Both the position numbers and the translations under genes were made by a program. Shown one piece after another: positions 8,539 through 16,470 of a stretch of DNA of 64,000 bases. Every line of letters starts with the position of its first letter. Position 1 is the stretch's first letter. Source of the DNA: Dinoroseobacter sp049800775 (GTDB taxonomy: Bacteria; Pseudomonadota; Alphaproteobacteria; Rhodobacterales; Rhodobacteraceae); NCBI RefSeq assembly GCF_049800775.1, contig NZ_JBNAFR010000002.1:434001-498000 (forward strand), in the 5' to 3' direction. The notes beneath the pieces are model-generated. The model did no database searches. It saw only the letters and a list, made by a program, of their open reading frames with translations, and was not told the DNA's origin.

Positions 8539-10104
8539 ATGACGCGATTGCTGACCTCGACCGCGCTGGCGCTGCTTGTCGCGGTTCCGGCTTCGGCCAA
8601 CGAGTTCCGCTGGGCTTCGACCACCGATCCCCAGACCATGGACCCCCATGCGGTGAACTCCGCCCCGGTTCTCGGCTTTCTCAACAACGTCTATGAGGGG
8701 CTTGTCCGGCGCGGCAAGGATATGAGCGTAGAGCCTGCGCTCGCCACCAGCTGGGAGCCGATCGGCGATGGCGAGGGCTGGCGCTTCACCCTGCGCGAGG
8801 GCGTGACCTTCCATGATGGCGCGGCCTTCACCGCCGAGGATGTGCTCTTTTCCTATCAGCGCGCCTCGGACGAGACCTCCGACACCCGCAGCTGGTTCGC
8901 GCCCGTCTCTGGGGTGACGGTGGTCGATGACTACACGGTCGACATCATGACCTCGGCCCCGAACCCGATCTTTCCCGACAGCATCGCGAACTGGATGATC
9001 CTCGACAGCGGCTGGGCTGAGGCCAATGGCGCGGCCCTGCCGGATAAGGAAGCCGGGAACTACGCCACCCTGAACGCCAATGGCACCGGCGCCTTCCGGG
9101 TGACCGCGCGCGAGCCGGGCCTGCGCACCGTGCTCGAACCCTTCGCAGGCTGGTGGGGCGAGGCGGAGCATAACATCACCCGCGCCGAGTTCACCCCGAT
9201 CCAGAACCCGGCCACGGCGGTGGCGGCGCTGCTGTCGGGGGATATCGACATGATCAACCCGGTCCCGATCCAGGACGCGGCGCGCCTGTCGGGGCAGGCG
9301 GGGGTGCAGGTCATCCAGGGGATCGAGGCGCGGGTCATCATGCTGGGCTTCCCCCATGAGGCCGAGACGCTGAAATACTCGCAATCGGACGATCCCGGAA
9401 ACCCCTTCACCGATCTGCGCGTCCGGCAAGCCGTGTCCCACGCGATCAACGTGCCTGCGATCCTGCAGACGATCATGCGCGGCAATGCCGAGCCCGCGAG
9501 CCAGCTCGTGAGCCCCGCCATGCGCGGCTATTCCGAAAGCCTCGCCGCCCGGCCCGCCTATGACCCGGAAGCCGCGCGCGCACTTCTGACCGAGGCCGGT
9601 TATCCCGACGGGTTCTCCTTTGGCCTGAAATGCCCCAATGACCGCTACCTGAATGACGAGGCCGTCTGTCAGGCGGTCACCTCCATGCTCGCACAGGTCG
9701 GCATCACCGCCCAGTTGGAGGCGATGCCCGTGCGGGGCTACTGGCCGCGCCTGCGCGAGGATGATTTCGACATGTACCTGCTGGGCTGGTCGCCGGGCAC
9801 CTTCGATGCAGAGCACCCGATCCGCTTTCTCGCCTCGACCCCGAATGCGGAAAAGAAGCTGGGCTCGTGGAATTTCGGCGGATACTCGAATGCGCGCGTC
9901 GATGAGCTCCTGCCGATGATCCAGTCCGAGATCGACGACACGACGCGGCAGGCCATGCTCGACGAGGTCACGCAGATCCTGCAGGACGACGCGGCCTATG
10001 TGCCTCTCTATGTCCAGCCGCTGGTCTGGGGCACCCGTGACACCGTCACCCTGACCCAACGCCCGGACAACTTCTTCATCCTTCGCTGGGTGACGATGAA
10101 CTGA
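8539..10104 (+). CDS. ABC transporter substrate-binding protein, family 5 (paralogue)
   Basis: A 521-residue exported binding protein with a signal peptide (MTRLLTSTALALLVAVPASA). The same family blocks as in the 5342 gene are present: QTMDPHAVNSAP, LREGVTFHDGAAFTAEDVLFSYQRA, CPNDRYLNDEAVCQAVTSML and an LLGWSPGTFDAEHP block. The two proteins are clear paralogues, probably from an old tandem duplication with diverged ligand range. An upstream in-frame ATG at 8491 would precede the signal peptide with a Cys-rich segment and is rejected. A strong terminator follows at 10129. Confidence 0.92.
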   Translation: MTRLLTSTALALLVAVPASANEFRWASTTDPQTMDPHAVNSAPVLGFLNNVYEGLVRRGKDMSVEPALATSWEPIGDGEGWRFTLREGVTFHDGAAFTAEDVLFSYQRASDETSDTRSWFAPVSGVTVVDDYTVDIMTSAPNPIFPDSIANWMILDSGWAEANGAALPDKEAGNYATLNANGTGAFRVTAREPGLRTVLEPFAGWWGEAEHNITRAEFTPIQNPATAVAALLSGDIDMINPVPIQDAARLSGQAGVQVIQGIEARVIMLGFPHEAETLKYSQSDDPGNPFTDLRVRQAVSHAINVPAILQTIMRGNAEPASQLVSPAMRGYSESLAARPAYDPEAARALLTEAGYPDGFSFGLKCPNDRYLNDEAVCQAVTSMLAQVGITAQLEAMPVRGYWPRLREDDFDMYLLGWSPGTFDAEHPIRFLASTPNAEKKLGSWNFGGYSNARVDELLPMIQSEIDDTTRQAMLDEVTQILQDDAAYVPLYVQPLVWGTRDTVTLTQRPDNFFILRWVTMN

Positions 10105-10128
10105 GCCGTCTCAGGCTGAGACAGAGTG

Positions 10129-10164
10129 AAACGGCGCGGTCCCGGACTGCGCCGTTTTCTTTTG
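10129..10164 (+). terminator. Intrinsic terminator after the second binding protein
   Basis: A 9-bp perfect stem AAACGGCGC / GCGCCGTTT with an 11-nt loop, followed by a T-rich stretch (TCTTTT). A smaller inverted repeat GTCTCA-GGC-TGAGAC lies just before it. The rest of the gap up to 10350 shows nothing further. Confidence 0.8.
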
Positions 10165-10349
10165 CCCGGGGGGCGGGCCTCCTCCCGCGGCGAGGCCTGG
10201 CATCGGGCGCACCCCGACAGGTCGGGCCGATCCATCGCGCCGGACCAGCCTTTGGCCGCGCCGGTCAAAACGCTGGCATGGCGGGTCAAGACCCGGCAGC
10301 CCCATGATCCCTAAACCTTGGCCATCAACTTCAGCCAAGGAACGTCACC

Positions 10350-10772
10350 ATGCATCTCTCCCGTCTTCAGAAAATCGCCCTCGGTCTCAGCGGCTTCACC
10401 GCACTGGCCATCGGCCTGTCCATCCTGCTTGTGCCCCATGCCTTCTATGCCAGCTACGGTATCCCGCTCGATGACAACCCCAACCGGCTGAGCGAGCTGC
10501 GCGCGCCCGGCGCCGGGCTCGCCAGTTTCGGGGCCATCATGCTCGCCGGGATGATGCGCCCGCGCCATGCGCCGCTGGCTTTCAAGGTCGCGCTGACGGT
10601 CTATCTGAGCTTTCCGGCCGGGCGCTGTGTCAGCCTTCTGGTGGATGGGGTGCCCTCGGCCAGCATTCTCGGCGCGCTCGCGGTGGAGCTGGCGCTGGCC
10701 GGGCTTTTGCTCTTTGCCTTCGGGTGGCGGTCCTCGGTGGACCCCCAGGGTCCGCGACTGGCCGGATCGTAA
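10350..10772 (+). CDS. DUF4345-like small membrane protein
   Basis: 140 residues with four predicted membrane spans: residues ~8-28 (ALGLSGFTALAIGLSILLVP), ~55-70, ~78-95 and ~110-128 (ILGALAVELALAGLLLFAFG). The pattern of a short four-helix protein with an FYASYG(I/V)PL segment after helix 1 resembles the DUF4345 family. No function is known. It stands alone with an RBS-like AAGGAA before the ATG. Confidence 0.65.
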   Translation: MHLSRLQKIALGLSGFTALAIGLSILLVPHAFYASYGIPLDDNPNRLSELRAPGAGLASFGAIMLAGMMRPRHAPLAFKVALTVYLSFPAGRCVSLLVDGVPSASILGALAVELALAGLLLFAFGWRSSVDPQGPRLAGS

Positions 10773-10833
10773 CGCCCCGGGCGGCCCCGGCGGGCCGGTG
10801 TCGCCCGGATGCGCGGATGCGATCCCGACCGGT

Positions 10834-11214
10834 TCAGACGGCGAGGATCCCCGCGTATTTCGTGCCACTGATCGGCCTGCCGTCATTGGCCAGCACGAAG
10901 CCCGAGATCACGCGGGTCAGACCCCAGACCACGAGGAAGAGCCAGACGAAAAAGCCGATCCCGACGGCCAGAAGCGCCACCGCCACGATCGCGAGCCCCA
11001 GACCGATCCAGAAGGTCCGGATCTGGAACGTGAAATGGCTGTCGGCCACCGGGTCGGATCCGCGGGTGATATAGGCATAGATCAGCCCGGCGAGGCTTGT
11101 GAGCCCCACGAAATACCCCACCGCATAGAGACCATAGACGATCTTCACCGGCAGGAGCGGATCCTTGGAGGCCGGTGCCGGAGCGGGAGGCGGTGTCGTG
11201 GTCGGGTCGGTCAT
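10834..11214 (-). CDS. Small multi-pass membrane protein (DUF4870-like)
   Basis: 126 residues. A Pro/Thr-rich cytoplasmic N-terminus is followed by three hydrophobic spans (VYGLYAVGYFVGLTSLAGLIYAYI, IGLGLAIVAVALLAVGIGFF, FVWLFLVVWGLTRVISGFVLA). The layout resembles the DUF4870 family, which has no firm function. It is on the minus strand, 90 bp downstream of the hydratase-like gene in transcription order, and could share its transcript. Confidence 0.65.
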   Translation of the reverse strand: MTDPTTTPPPAPAPASKDPLLPVKIVYGLYAVGYFVGLTSLAGLIYAYITRGSDPVADSHFTFQIRTFWIGLGLAIVAVALLAVGIGFFVWLFLVVWGLTRVISGFVLANDGRPISGTKYAGILAV

Positions 11215-11304
11215 GGCGAAGTCCTTGTCTCTCTTGTGAACGCAAACGCCGCACGGGTCCCATGGTTCCCGGCGCGGCGCCGCGTGGCGCGGGGCGCTGC
11301 GGAT

Positions 11305-12153
11305 TTATTCGAAATTCACCGTCAGGCTGGGGTTCCCCGGCAGGCCGAGATACTCGACCTTGGCCATGCCCTTGGCCTTGGCCGGCGGCATGAGCGGCCC
11401 GATGGAGCCCACCGAGATCATGTCCCCCTCCTTGAAGGTGATGCCGGTGCTGCGCAGCCAGATCACCGATCGCAGCGGGTTGCCCAGAACCGCCGCACCC
11501 GGCGCCTCGGACAGGACCGTGCCCTCGGCATCGGTGACGCGCACCTGCATCTCGGCCAGCAGGTCGATCATCGCGCCGCCATCCTCGAACGGGATCGCCG
11601 GGCCGAGCACACCCGCCCGCGCGCCGACGCCGCCCGCGGTGATCGTGGCACCTGTCAGGGGCTCGTCCTTGGCATACATCAGGTCCGGCAGCTCGATGAA
11701 CCCGTGCACCGAAGCGATGGCATCCATCACATCCGCGCCGGTCTCGGCGGTGTTGATCGCGGCACTGCCGACGACCAGAATCAGATCCGCCTCGAACAGG
11801 GGCCGCGCCCCGTGGGGGCCGGTCACCGTCGCGCCGTCTTCGAGGAACATGTCGCGGTAAAGAACGCCCGCCACCGGCTCGGAGACGCCAAAGGCCTCCA
11901 TGGCGCGGTCGCTGGTCAGGCCCGCCTTGTAGCCCACGACCGGGCCCAAATGGGGCTCCAGCGCCTTGGCGACCTTGGCCTGAGTGCAGAACGCCTCCTC
12001 CATGGTGGCATCCACGCCAAGCGCCTTGGTCGGGGTCTTGGCGATGTAATCCGCAATGAAGCTGGCAACCTCGTCATCGGTCGCGCAGGCCGCAAGCGCA
12101 GCCGAGGGCAGGGCGAAGGCGGCCATGGCGGCAAGAGCTGTCCAGGGTTTCAT
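11305..12153 (-). CDS. Exported FAH/2-oxopent-4-enoate hydratase-like protein
   Basis: 282 residues with a clear Sec signal peptide (MKPWTALAAMAAFALPSAALA) and then a fold resembling the MhpD/DmpE hydratase branch of the fumarylacetoacetase superfamily: VVGYKAGLTSDRAMEAFGV, an acidic metal-ligand-like FEADLILVVG segment, VHGFIELPDL, and LRSVIWL near the C-terminus. Family members are normally cytoplasmic enzymes of aromatic-ring meta-cleavage; the signal peptide puts this one in the periplasm, which is odd. The ATG at 12153 has a good RBS (CAGGAGGAG). It is divergent from dppB, so it may act on the same imported compounds. Confidence 0.75.
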   Translation of the reverse strand: MKPWTALAAMAAFALPSAALAACATDDEVASFIADYIAKTPTKALGVDATMEEAFCTQAKVAKALEPHLGPVVGYKAGLTSDRAMEAFGVSEPVAGVLYRDMFLEDGATVTGPHGARPLFEADLILVVGSAAINTAETGADVMDAIASVHGFIELPDLMYAKDEPLTGATITAGGVGARAGVLGPAIPFEDGGAMIDLLAEMQVRVTDAEGTVLSEAPGAAVLGNPLRSVIWLRSTGITFKEGDMISVGSIGPLMPPAKAKGMAKVEYLGLPGNPSLTVNFE

Positions 12154-12392
12154 GAAATCTCCTCCTGAAATGGGCCGGGCATGGGTGGGCGCCCCGGCTG
12201 TCACACGGTCTCTGCGCGCCCGAAACCGGGCGGTTGCTGTGACCATGCCTTTCGCTTGGGCAGGGGGCAACGGTTTTTGCCTCAGGCCGCGCCACCTTCG
12301 GCTTGCCGTGACGGCGCGTGCCCGGCCGAGGAGACGGGCCTTGACCATGACCGCCCGGCGCGGGACAACGGAGAGCAGCTTGGGGAGGGTGC

Positions 12393-13379
12393 ATGCTCGC
12401 ATTTATCATTCGCCGCGTTGTGCAGTCGCTGGTCGTGCTGCTCATCGTCGGTCTGGTCGCGTTCTCGATGTTCCGCTTCGTCGGGGATCCGATCGACAAC
12501 CTGCTGGGGCAGGAGCGCACGCTGGAGGATATCGAGCGTCTGCGCACGCAGCTCGGGCTCGATGACCCGTTCCTCGTGCAATACTGGAGCTTTCTGAGCC
12601 GCGCCTTTCAGGGGGATCTGGGGATTTCCTATCGCCAGTCGCGCCCGGTGGCCGAGATCCTGCTGGAACGCGCCCCGGCCACGCTGGAACTGGCGCTGGT
12701 CTCGGGCATCCTGGCGATTGGCTTCGGCATCATCCTCGGGATCTTCACCGCGATCCGCCGCGACGGCTGGGCCGCGAGCGCGGTGATGTCGGTCTCGCTG
12801 ATCGGGGTGTCCCTGCCGACCTTCCTGATCGGGATCCTCTTGATCTATGTCTTCGCGGTCGAGCTCAACTGGCTGCCCAGTTTCGGACGCGGAGAGGTCG
12901 TCGATCTCGGCGGGTGGAGCACAGGCTTCCTCACCGCTTCGGGCCTCAAGGCGCTGATATTGCCCGCGATTACGCTGGGGCTGTATCAGATGACGCTGAT
13001 CATGCGGCTGGTCAGGTCCGAGATGCTCGAAGTGCTGCGACAGGACTATATCCGCTTTGCCCGGGCGCGCGGGCTGACCGAAAAGGCGGTGAATTTCCGC
13101 CACGCGCTCAAGAACACGCTGGTCCCGGTGATCACGGTCACCGGCCTGCAGCTTGGCTCGATTATCGCCTTCGCGATCATCACCGAGACCGTGTTCCAAT
13201 GGCCCGGTGTCGGGCTCCTCTTCATCAACGCGATCCAGTTCGTCGATATCCCGGTGATGGCCGCCTACCTGATGCTGATCTCGGTGATGTTCGTGGGCAT
13301 CAACCTGATCGTCGATCTGCTTTATTTCGCGATCGATCCGCGCCTGCGCGTGGATCGCTCCGGGTCCGGAGGACATTGA
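12393..13379 (+). CDS. Peptide-type ABC transporter permease, DppB-like
   Basis: 328 residues with the N-terminal membrane anchor (FIIRRVVQSLVVLLIVGLVAFSMFRF), the extracytoplasmic loop and five further spans typical of DppB/OppB proteins. The EAA loop that contacts the ATPase is visible as LRQDYIRFARARGLTEKAVNFRHALKN. It forms the translocation pore with the DppC-like protein encoded 1 bp downstream. GGGGAGGG precedes the ATG. The gene opens the permease-ATPase operon, which is later split by an inserted cassette. Confidence 0.92.
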   Translation: MLAFIIRRVVQSLVVLLIVGLVAFSMFRFVGDPIDNLLGQERTLEDIERLRTQLGLDDPFLVQYWSFLSRAFQGDLGISYRQSRPVAEILLERAPATLELALVSGILAIGFGIILGIFTAIRRDGWAASAVMSVSLIGVSLPTFLIGILLIYVFAVELNWLPSFGRGEVVDLGGWSTGFLTASGLKALILPAITLGLYQMTLIMRLVRSEMLEVLRQDYIRFARARGLTEKAVNFRHALKNTLVPVITVTGLQLGSIIAFAIITETVFQWPGVGLLFINAIQFVDIPVMAAYLMLISVMFVGINLIVDLLYFAIDPRLRVDRSGSGGH

Positions 13380-13380
13380 G

Positions 13381-14337
13381 ATGACGGATATGCCCAATGA
13401 CACGCCCGTGCCGGTGAAAGAGCCCTCGCGCCTCGCCGTGGCCTGGCAGTCGGATTTCGCGTGGAAATTCCGCCGCTCGCCCGTGGCGCTGATCTCCTTC
13501 ACGCTGGTGGTGGTGCTGGTGCTCTCGGCGGTCTTCGCGCCGCTGATCGCGCCCTATGACCCGTTCAACCCGGCCTCGCTGAACCTGATGAACGGCTTCT
13601 CGCAGCCGATGCAGCCCAATGCCTTTACCGGCGATGTGTTCTGGCTGGGCACTGACGATCAGGGCCGGGACGTGTTCTCGACGATCCTCTACGGGATGCG
13701 GATCTCGCTCTTCGTGGGCTTCGCCGCGGTGATGTTCGCCATGGTGCTGGGGGTCACGCTGGGACTGATCGCGGGCTATGTGGGCGGCTGGGTCGAGACG
13801 CTGATCATGCGCGTGGCCGATGTGCAGCTGACCTTCCCGGCGATCCTCGTCGCGATGCTGATCTTCGGGATCGCCAAGGGGATCACCCCGGTGGAATACC
13901 GCGATCAAATGGCGATCTGGGTGCTGATCCTGGCCATCGGCCTGTCGGACTGGGTGCAGTTCGCGCGGGTCGTGCGTGGGGCGACACTGGTCGAGAAGAA
14001 CAAGGAATACGTGCAGGCCGCGCGCCTGATCGGTCGGGGATCCGGCGCGATCATGCTGCGCCATATCTTGCCCAATGTGCTCTCGCCGGTGCTGGTCATT
14101 GCCACGATTTCGCTGGCCCTCGCGATCATCGCCGAGGCGACGCTCAGCTTCCTCGGGGTCGGTGCGCCGCCAACCCAGCCAAGCCTTGGTACGCTGATCC
14201 GGATCGGGCAGGGCTTCCTGTTCTCCGGCGAGTGGTGGATCCTGTTCTTCCCGGCGATCACGCTGCTGGTGCTCGCGCTCAGCGTGAACCTGCTGGGCGA
14301 CTGGCTGCGCGACGCCCTGAACCCGAGGCTGCGATGA
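13381..14337 (+). CDS. Peptide-type ABC transporter permease, DppC-like
   Basis: 318 residues. An N-terminal cytoplasmic segment and first span (ALISFTLVVVLVLSAVFAPLIAPYDP) precede the DppC/OppC landmarks LGTDDQGRDVFSTILYGMRISL and the EAA loop (YVQAARLIGRGSGAIMLRHILPN). The C-terminus LLGDWLRDALNPRLR is intact. The stop overlaps the start of the inserted HEPN-like gene (ATGA), and its last codons make up half of a 26-bp sequence that recurs at 14926. In an uninterrupted operon the dppD-like ATPase gene would be expected here. Confidence 0.92.
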   Translation: MTDMPNDTPVPVKEPSRLAVAWQSDFAWKFRRSPVALISFTLVVVLVLSAVFAPLIAPYDPFNPASLNLMNGFSQPMQPNAFTGDVFWLGTDDQGRDVFSTILYGMRISLFVGFAAVMFAMVLGVTLGLIAGYVGGWVETLIMRVADVQLTFPAILVAMLIFGIAKGITPVEYRDQMAIWVLILAIGLSDWVQFARVVRGATLVEKNKEYVQAARLIGRGSGAIMLRHILPNVLSPVLVIATISLALAIIAEATLSFLGVGAPPTQPSLGTLIRIGQGFLFSGEWWILFFPAITLLVLALSVNLLGDWLRDALNPRLR

Positions 14338-14340
14338 CCG
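14315..14340 (+). repeat. Direct repeat copy 1 (dppC 3' end)
   Basis: 26 bp covering the last codons and stop of dppC plus ATGACCG. It recurs at 14926-14951 with one mismatch (T versus A at the 16th base, which would change Leu to Gln). It starts the AT-rich insert. Confidence 0.9.
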
Positions 14341-14897
14341 AGTTGGCGAACGCTGCTACACTATCTGGACCGACTTCTGTCGATATAGACGCGGCTCTTG
14401 CGTATTTGAACCCAGCATACAAACAGCTCTCGTCGAGCGAGAAAACTGCACTTAACCAATTCGCGTTGGTTTGGACAGTTTTTGAAAGCAAAGTAGCCAG
14501 TTTCTTAGACTTAGATGATTGTAGGAGCGTTAACGCATCGCAACTGATTAAGTTTTCTCTAGCTTCGAAGCTTCTTGAAAAAAAACGGACGCTCCTTGCA
14601 TATGAGTTTTGGCAGAACAGGTACTTGTGTGACGATAAGCCTACAAATGCCTTCACCCATCTCAGATTTCGGCGGAACGACAGATCGAATGATGTTCTAT
14701 CTTGGTTGGGGAACAGTGCTGACGATCACGAGAAGCTTAGTGCTTGCCTGATCGTCACTTACAGGCTCCGTTGCAATCTGTTTCACGGTGTGAAGTGGCA
14801 GTACGGGGTCGCGAACCAAAAAGATAACTTCCATCATTCGACAAACGTTATGCTCGAAGCGTTGGGCGCTTCGACCAAAGCGGAAAACTGCGCATGA
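14334..14897 (+). CDS. HEPN-like protein in an inserted cassette
   Basis: 187 residues, no signal peptide, mostly helical. Near the C-terminus lies R146-C-N-L-F-H151 within YRLRCNLFHGVKW, which fits the R-x4-6-H catalytic motif of HEPN RNases and the (N)LFHG wording common in that superfamily. HEPN proteins include toxins, abortive-infection proteins and CRISPR-associated RNases, so an RNA-cleaving defence or toxin role is possible. The start codon ATGA overlaps the dppC stop. Its AT-rich codon use differs strongly from the neighbours, indicating transfer. No antitoxin partner (MNT or similar) is seen next to it. The family call rests on one motif and general helicity. Confidence 0.5.
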   Translation: MTELANAATLSGPTSVDIDAALAYLNPAYKQLSSSEKTALNQFALVWTVFESKVASFLDLDDCRSVNASQLIKFSLASKLLEKKRTLLAYEFWQNRYLCDDKPTNAFTHLRFRRNDRSNDVLSWLGNSADDHEKLSACLIVTYRLRCNLFHGVKWQYGVANQKDNFHHSTNVMLEALGASTKAENCA

Positions 14898-14925
14898 TTG
14901 CTATTAGTATGCACGGCCTTTTGCC

Positions 14926-14951
14926 CCCTGAACCCGAGGCAGCGATGACCG
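14926..14951 (+). repeat. Direct repeat copy 2 (dppC 3' end remnant)
   Basis: Second copy of the 26-bp sequence, 29 bp after the stop of the HEPN-like gene. In the dppC frame it would read LNPRQR followed by a stop. After it the sequence returns to the high GC of the surroundings. Confidence 0.9.
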
Positions 14952-14952
14952 C

Positions 14953-15144
14953 TCAGTGGATGGGCGAGAACCGCGCCAATCGGTCGAGCTGTGGCGCCAT
15001 GGTGCACCATTCATCATCGGATGTGAGCACCCAGTGCACGTCGCCGGTCTCGGCGGCCACGATGATCCGTCCGGGATCGGTGGTCACCAGATCCGAGCCA
15101 ATCAGGTTGAGGAACAGGACAAGGGCTTGGGTCGACAGGCACAT
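14953..15144 (-). CDS. Small hypothetical protein, 63 residues
   Basis: Minus-strand frame from the ATG at 15144, preceded by AAGGAG at good spacing, ending right at the second direct-repeat copy. The product starts MCLSTQALVLFLNLIGSDLV and contains DPGRIIVAAETGDVHWVLTSDDEW. I do not recognise a family. It lies antisense within the dpp operon between the cassette and dppD. The rest of the gap, 15145-15390, shows no gene or clear structure. Confidence 0.4.
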   Translation of the reverse strand: MCLSTQALVLFLNLIGSDLVTTDPGRIIVAAETGDVHWVLTSDDEWCTMAPQLDRLARFSPIH

Positions 15145-15390
15145 GAGGGGCACTCCTTCGGCAGGTTCTGTGATGCGCGCCGGTCCCCCCGCATGGCGGC
15201 TTGAACGGACTATGCCACGGGACACCCGCCGTTGCGGGATGGCTTATGCTGCGCTGCGGCATCCGTCCGCAGGCGCAACGGGCCCTGCTGTCCCTGGGGC
15301 GCCAATTGGGCGCCTCTGCCCGGAAATGAGGCGCTTTGCGGTCCCCGCCGCCGCCAGACCCGCCCCCGAAACAGGAGCCCGTCGCCCCAA

Positions 15391-16470
15391 ATGACCGAAC
15401 CGGTTCTCTCGATCCGCAACCTGACCGTGGATATTCCGACCCGTTACGCGGTGCTGCGGCCCGTGGACAACGTCTCCTACGACATCGCCCCGGGGGAGAT
15501 CCTCGGCGTGGTGGGCGAATCCGGGGCGGGCAAGTCCATGGCCGGGAACGCGGTGATCGGCCTTCTGAACCCGCCCGCCCATATCTCCAGCGGCGAGGTC
15601 TGGCTCAACGGCAAGCGCATCGACCAGCTGGGCATCGACGCCCTGCGCCGGGTGCGCGGCAAGGATATCGGCATGGTCTTTCAGGACCCGCTGACCTCGC
15701 TCAACCCGCTTTTGCGGATCGGGGATCAGCTGACCGAGACCATGCTCGCCCATTTGCCGATCTCCCGGGCCGAGGCCGATGAACGCGCGGTTGCCGCCCT
15801 TGAGGAGGTCGGCATTCCCGCCGCCCGCCAGCGGGTGAACAGCTATCCGCATGAGTTTTCCGGCGGGATGCGTCAACGGGTGGTGATCGCGCTGGCGCTC
15901 TGTGCCGAGCCGAGCCTGGTGATCGCCGACGAGCCGACCACGGCGCTCGATGTCTCGGTGCAGGCCCAGATCATCGCGCTCCTGAAGCGGCTCTGCCGCG
16001 AGCGGGGGACGGCGGTGATGCTGATCACCCATGACATGGGCGTGATCGCCGAGGCCGCGGACCGGGTCGCGGTGATGTATGCCGGGCGTCTGGCCGAGCT
16101 GGGCCCGGTGCGCGATGTGATCAGCCAGCCGAGCCATCCCTATACCCACGGGCTGATGGGCTCGACCCCGCTCGCCTCCAAGGGGCTGGCGCGGCTGCAC
16201 CAGATCCCGGGCTCCATGCCCCGGCTCGGGCGGCTGCCCGAGGGCTGCGCCTTCAACCCGCGCTGCCCGCGTGCGGCGGATCGGTGTCGTCAGGACCCGC
16301 GCCCGGTCATCGGCGCGACGGAGCGGGCCGCCTGCTGGTATCCGATGGAGGGCGCGCCGGCCGCAGCGGACGCAACACCACCGAACGCAGGTGCCCGACA
16401 CTTGCCCGACACAAGTCCGACAGAAGGCCGACCCGGAGCCGACGCGGGTTTGCAGGGAGGAAATCCATGA
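15391..16470 (+). CDS. Peptide-type ABC transporter ATP-binding protein, DppD-like
   Basis: 359 residues with Walker A GESGAGKS, Q-loop FQDPLTSLNP, signature FSGGMRQR, Walker B LVIADEPTTALD and the switch His in LITHDMG. The C-terminal oligopeptide-ABC extension has the Cys-containing GCAFNPRCPRAADRCRQDPRP block that binds an iron-sulfur cluster in relatives. A 35-residue low-complexity tail follows. The ATG at 15391 begins ATGACCGAACC; the same ATGACCG now sits after dppC, so this gene probably overlapped dppC before the insertion. Its stop overlaps the next ATG. Confidence 0.92.
   Translation: MTEPVLSIRNLTVDIPTRYAVLRPVDNVSYDIAPGEILGVVGESGAGKSMAGNAVIGLLNPPAHISSGEVWLNGKRIDQLGIDALRRVRGKDIGMVFQDPLTSLNPLLRIGDQLTETMLAHLPISRAEADERAVAALEEVGIPAARQRVNSYPHEFSGGMRQRVVIALALCAEPSLVIADEPTTALDVSVQAQIIALLKRLCRERGTAVMLITHDMGVIAEAADRVAVMYAGRLAELGPVRDVISQPSHPYTHGLMGSTPLASKGLARLHQIPGSMPRLGRLPEGCAFNPRCPRAADRCRQDPRPVIGATERAACWYPMEGAPAAADATPPNAGARHLPDTSPTEGRPGADAGLQGGNP

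Larger units (their letters stand above)
14315..14951 (+). mobile_element. AT-rich one-gene cassette bounded by a 26-bp direct repeat
   Basis: The copies at 14315 and 14926 are 611 bp apart and match at 25 of 26 bases. Between them the base composition drops sharply, with many TTA, AGT, AAA and CTA codons, while genes on both sides are GC-rich. Only one gene is inside and no transposase or integrase is visible. The copies reproduce the dppC 3' end, as expected when an element enters the end of a gene and restores it. Whether the element moves by itself is unknown. Confidence 0.5.

Noticed and set aside
14953..15225. Longer form of the small antisense gene (90 codons)
   Set aside because: The ATG at 15144 has a good RBS while the start at 15225 has none.
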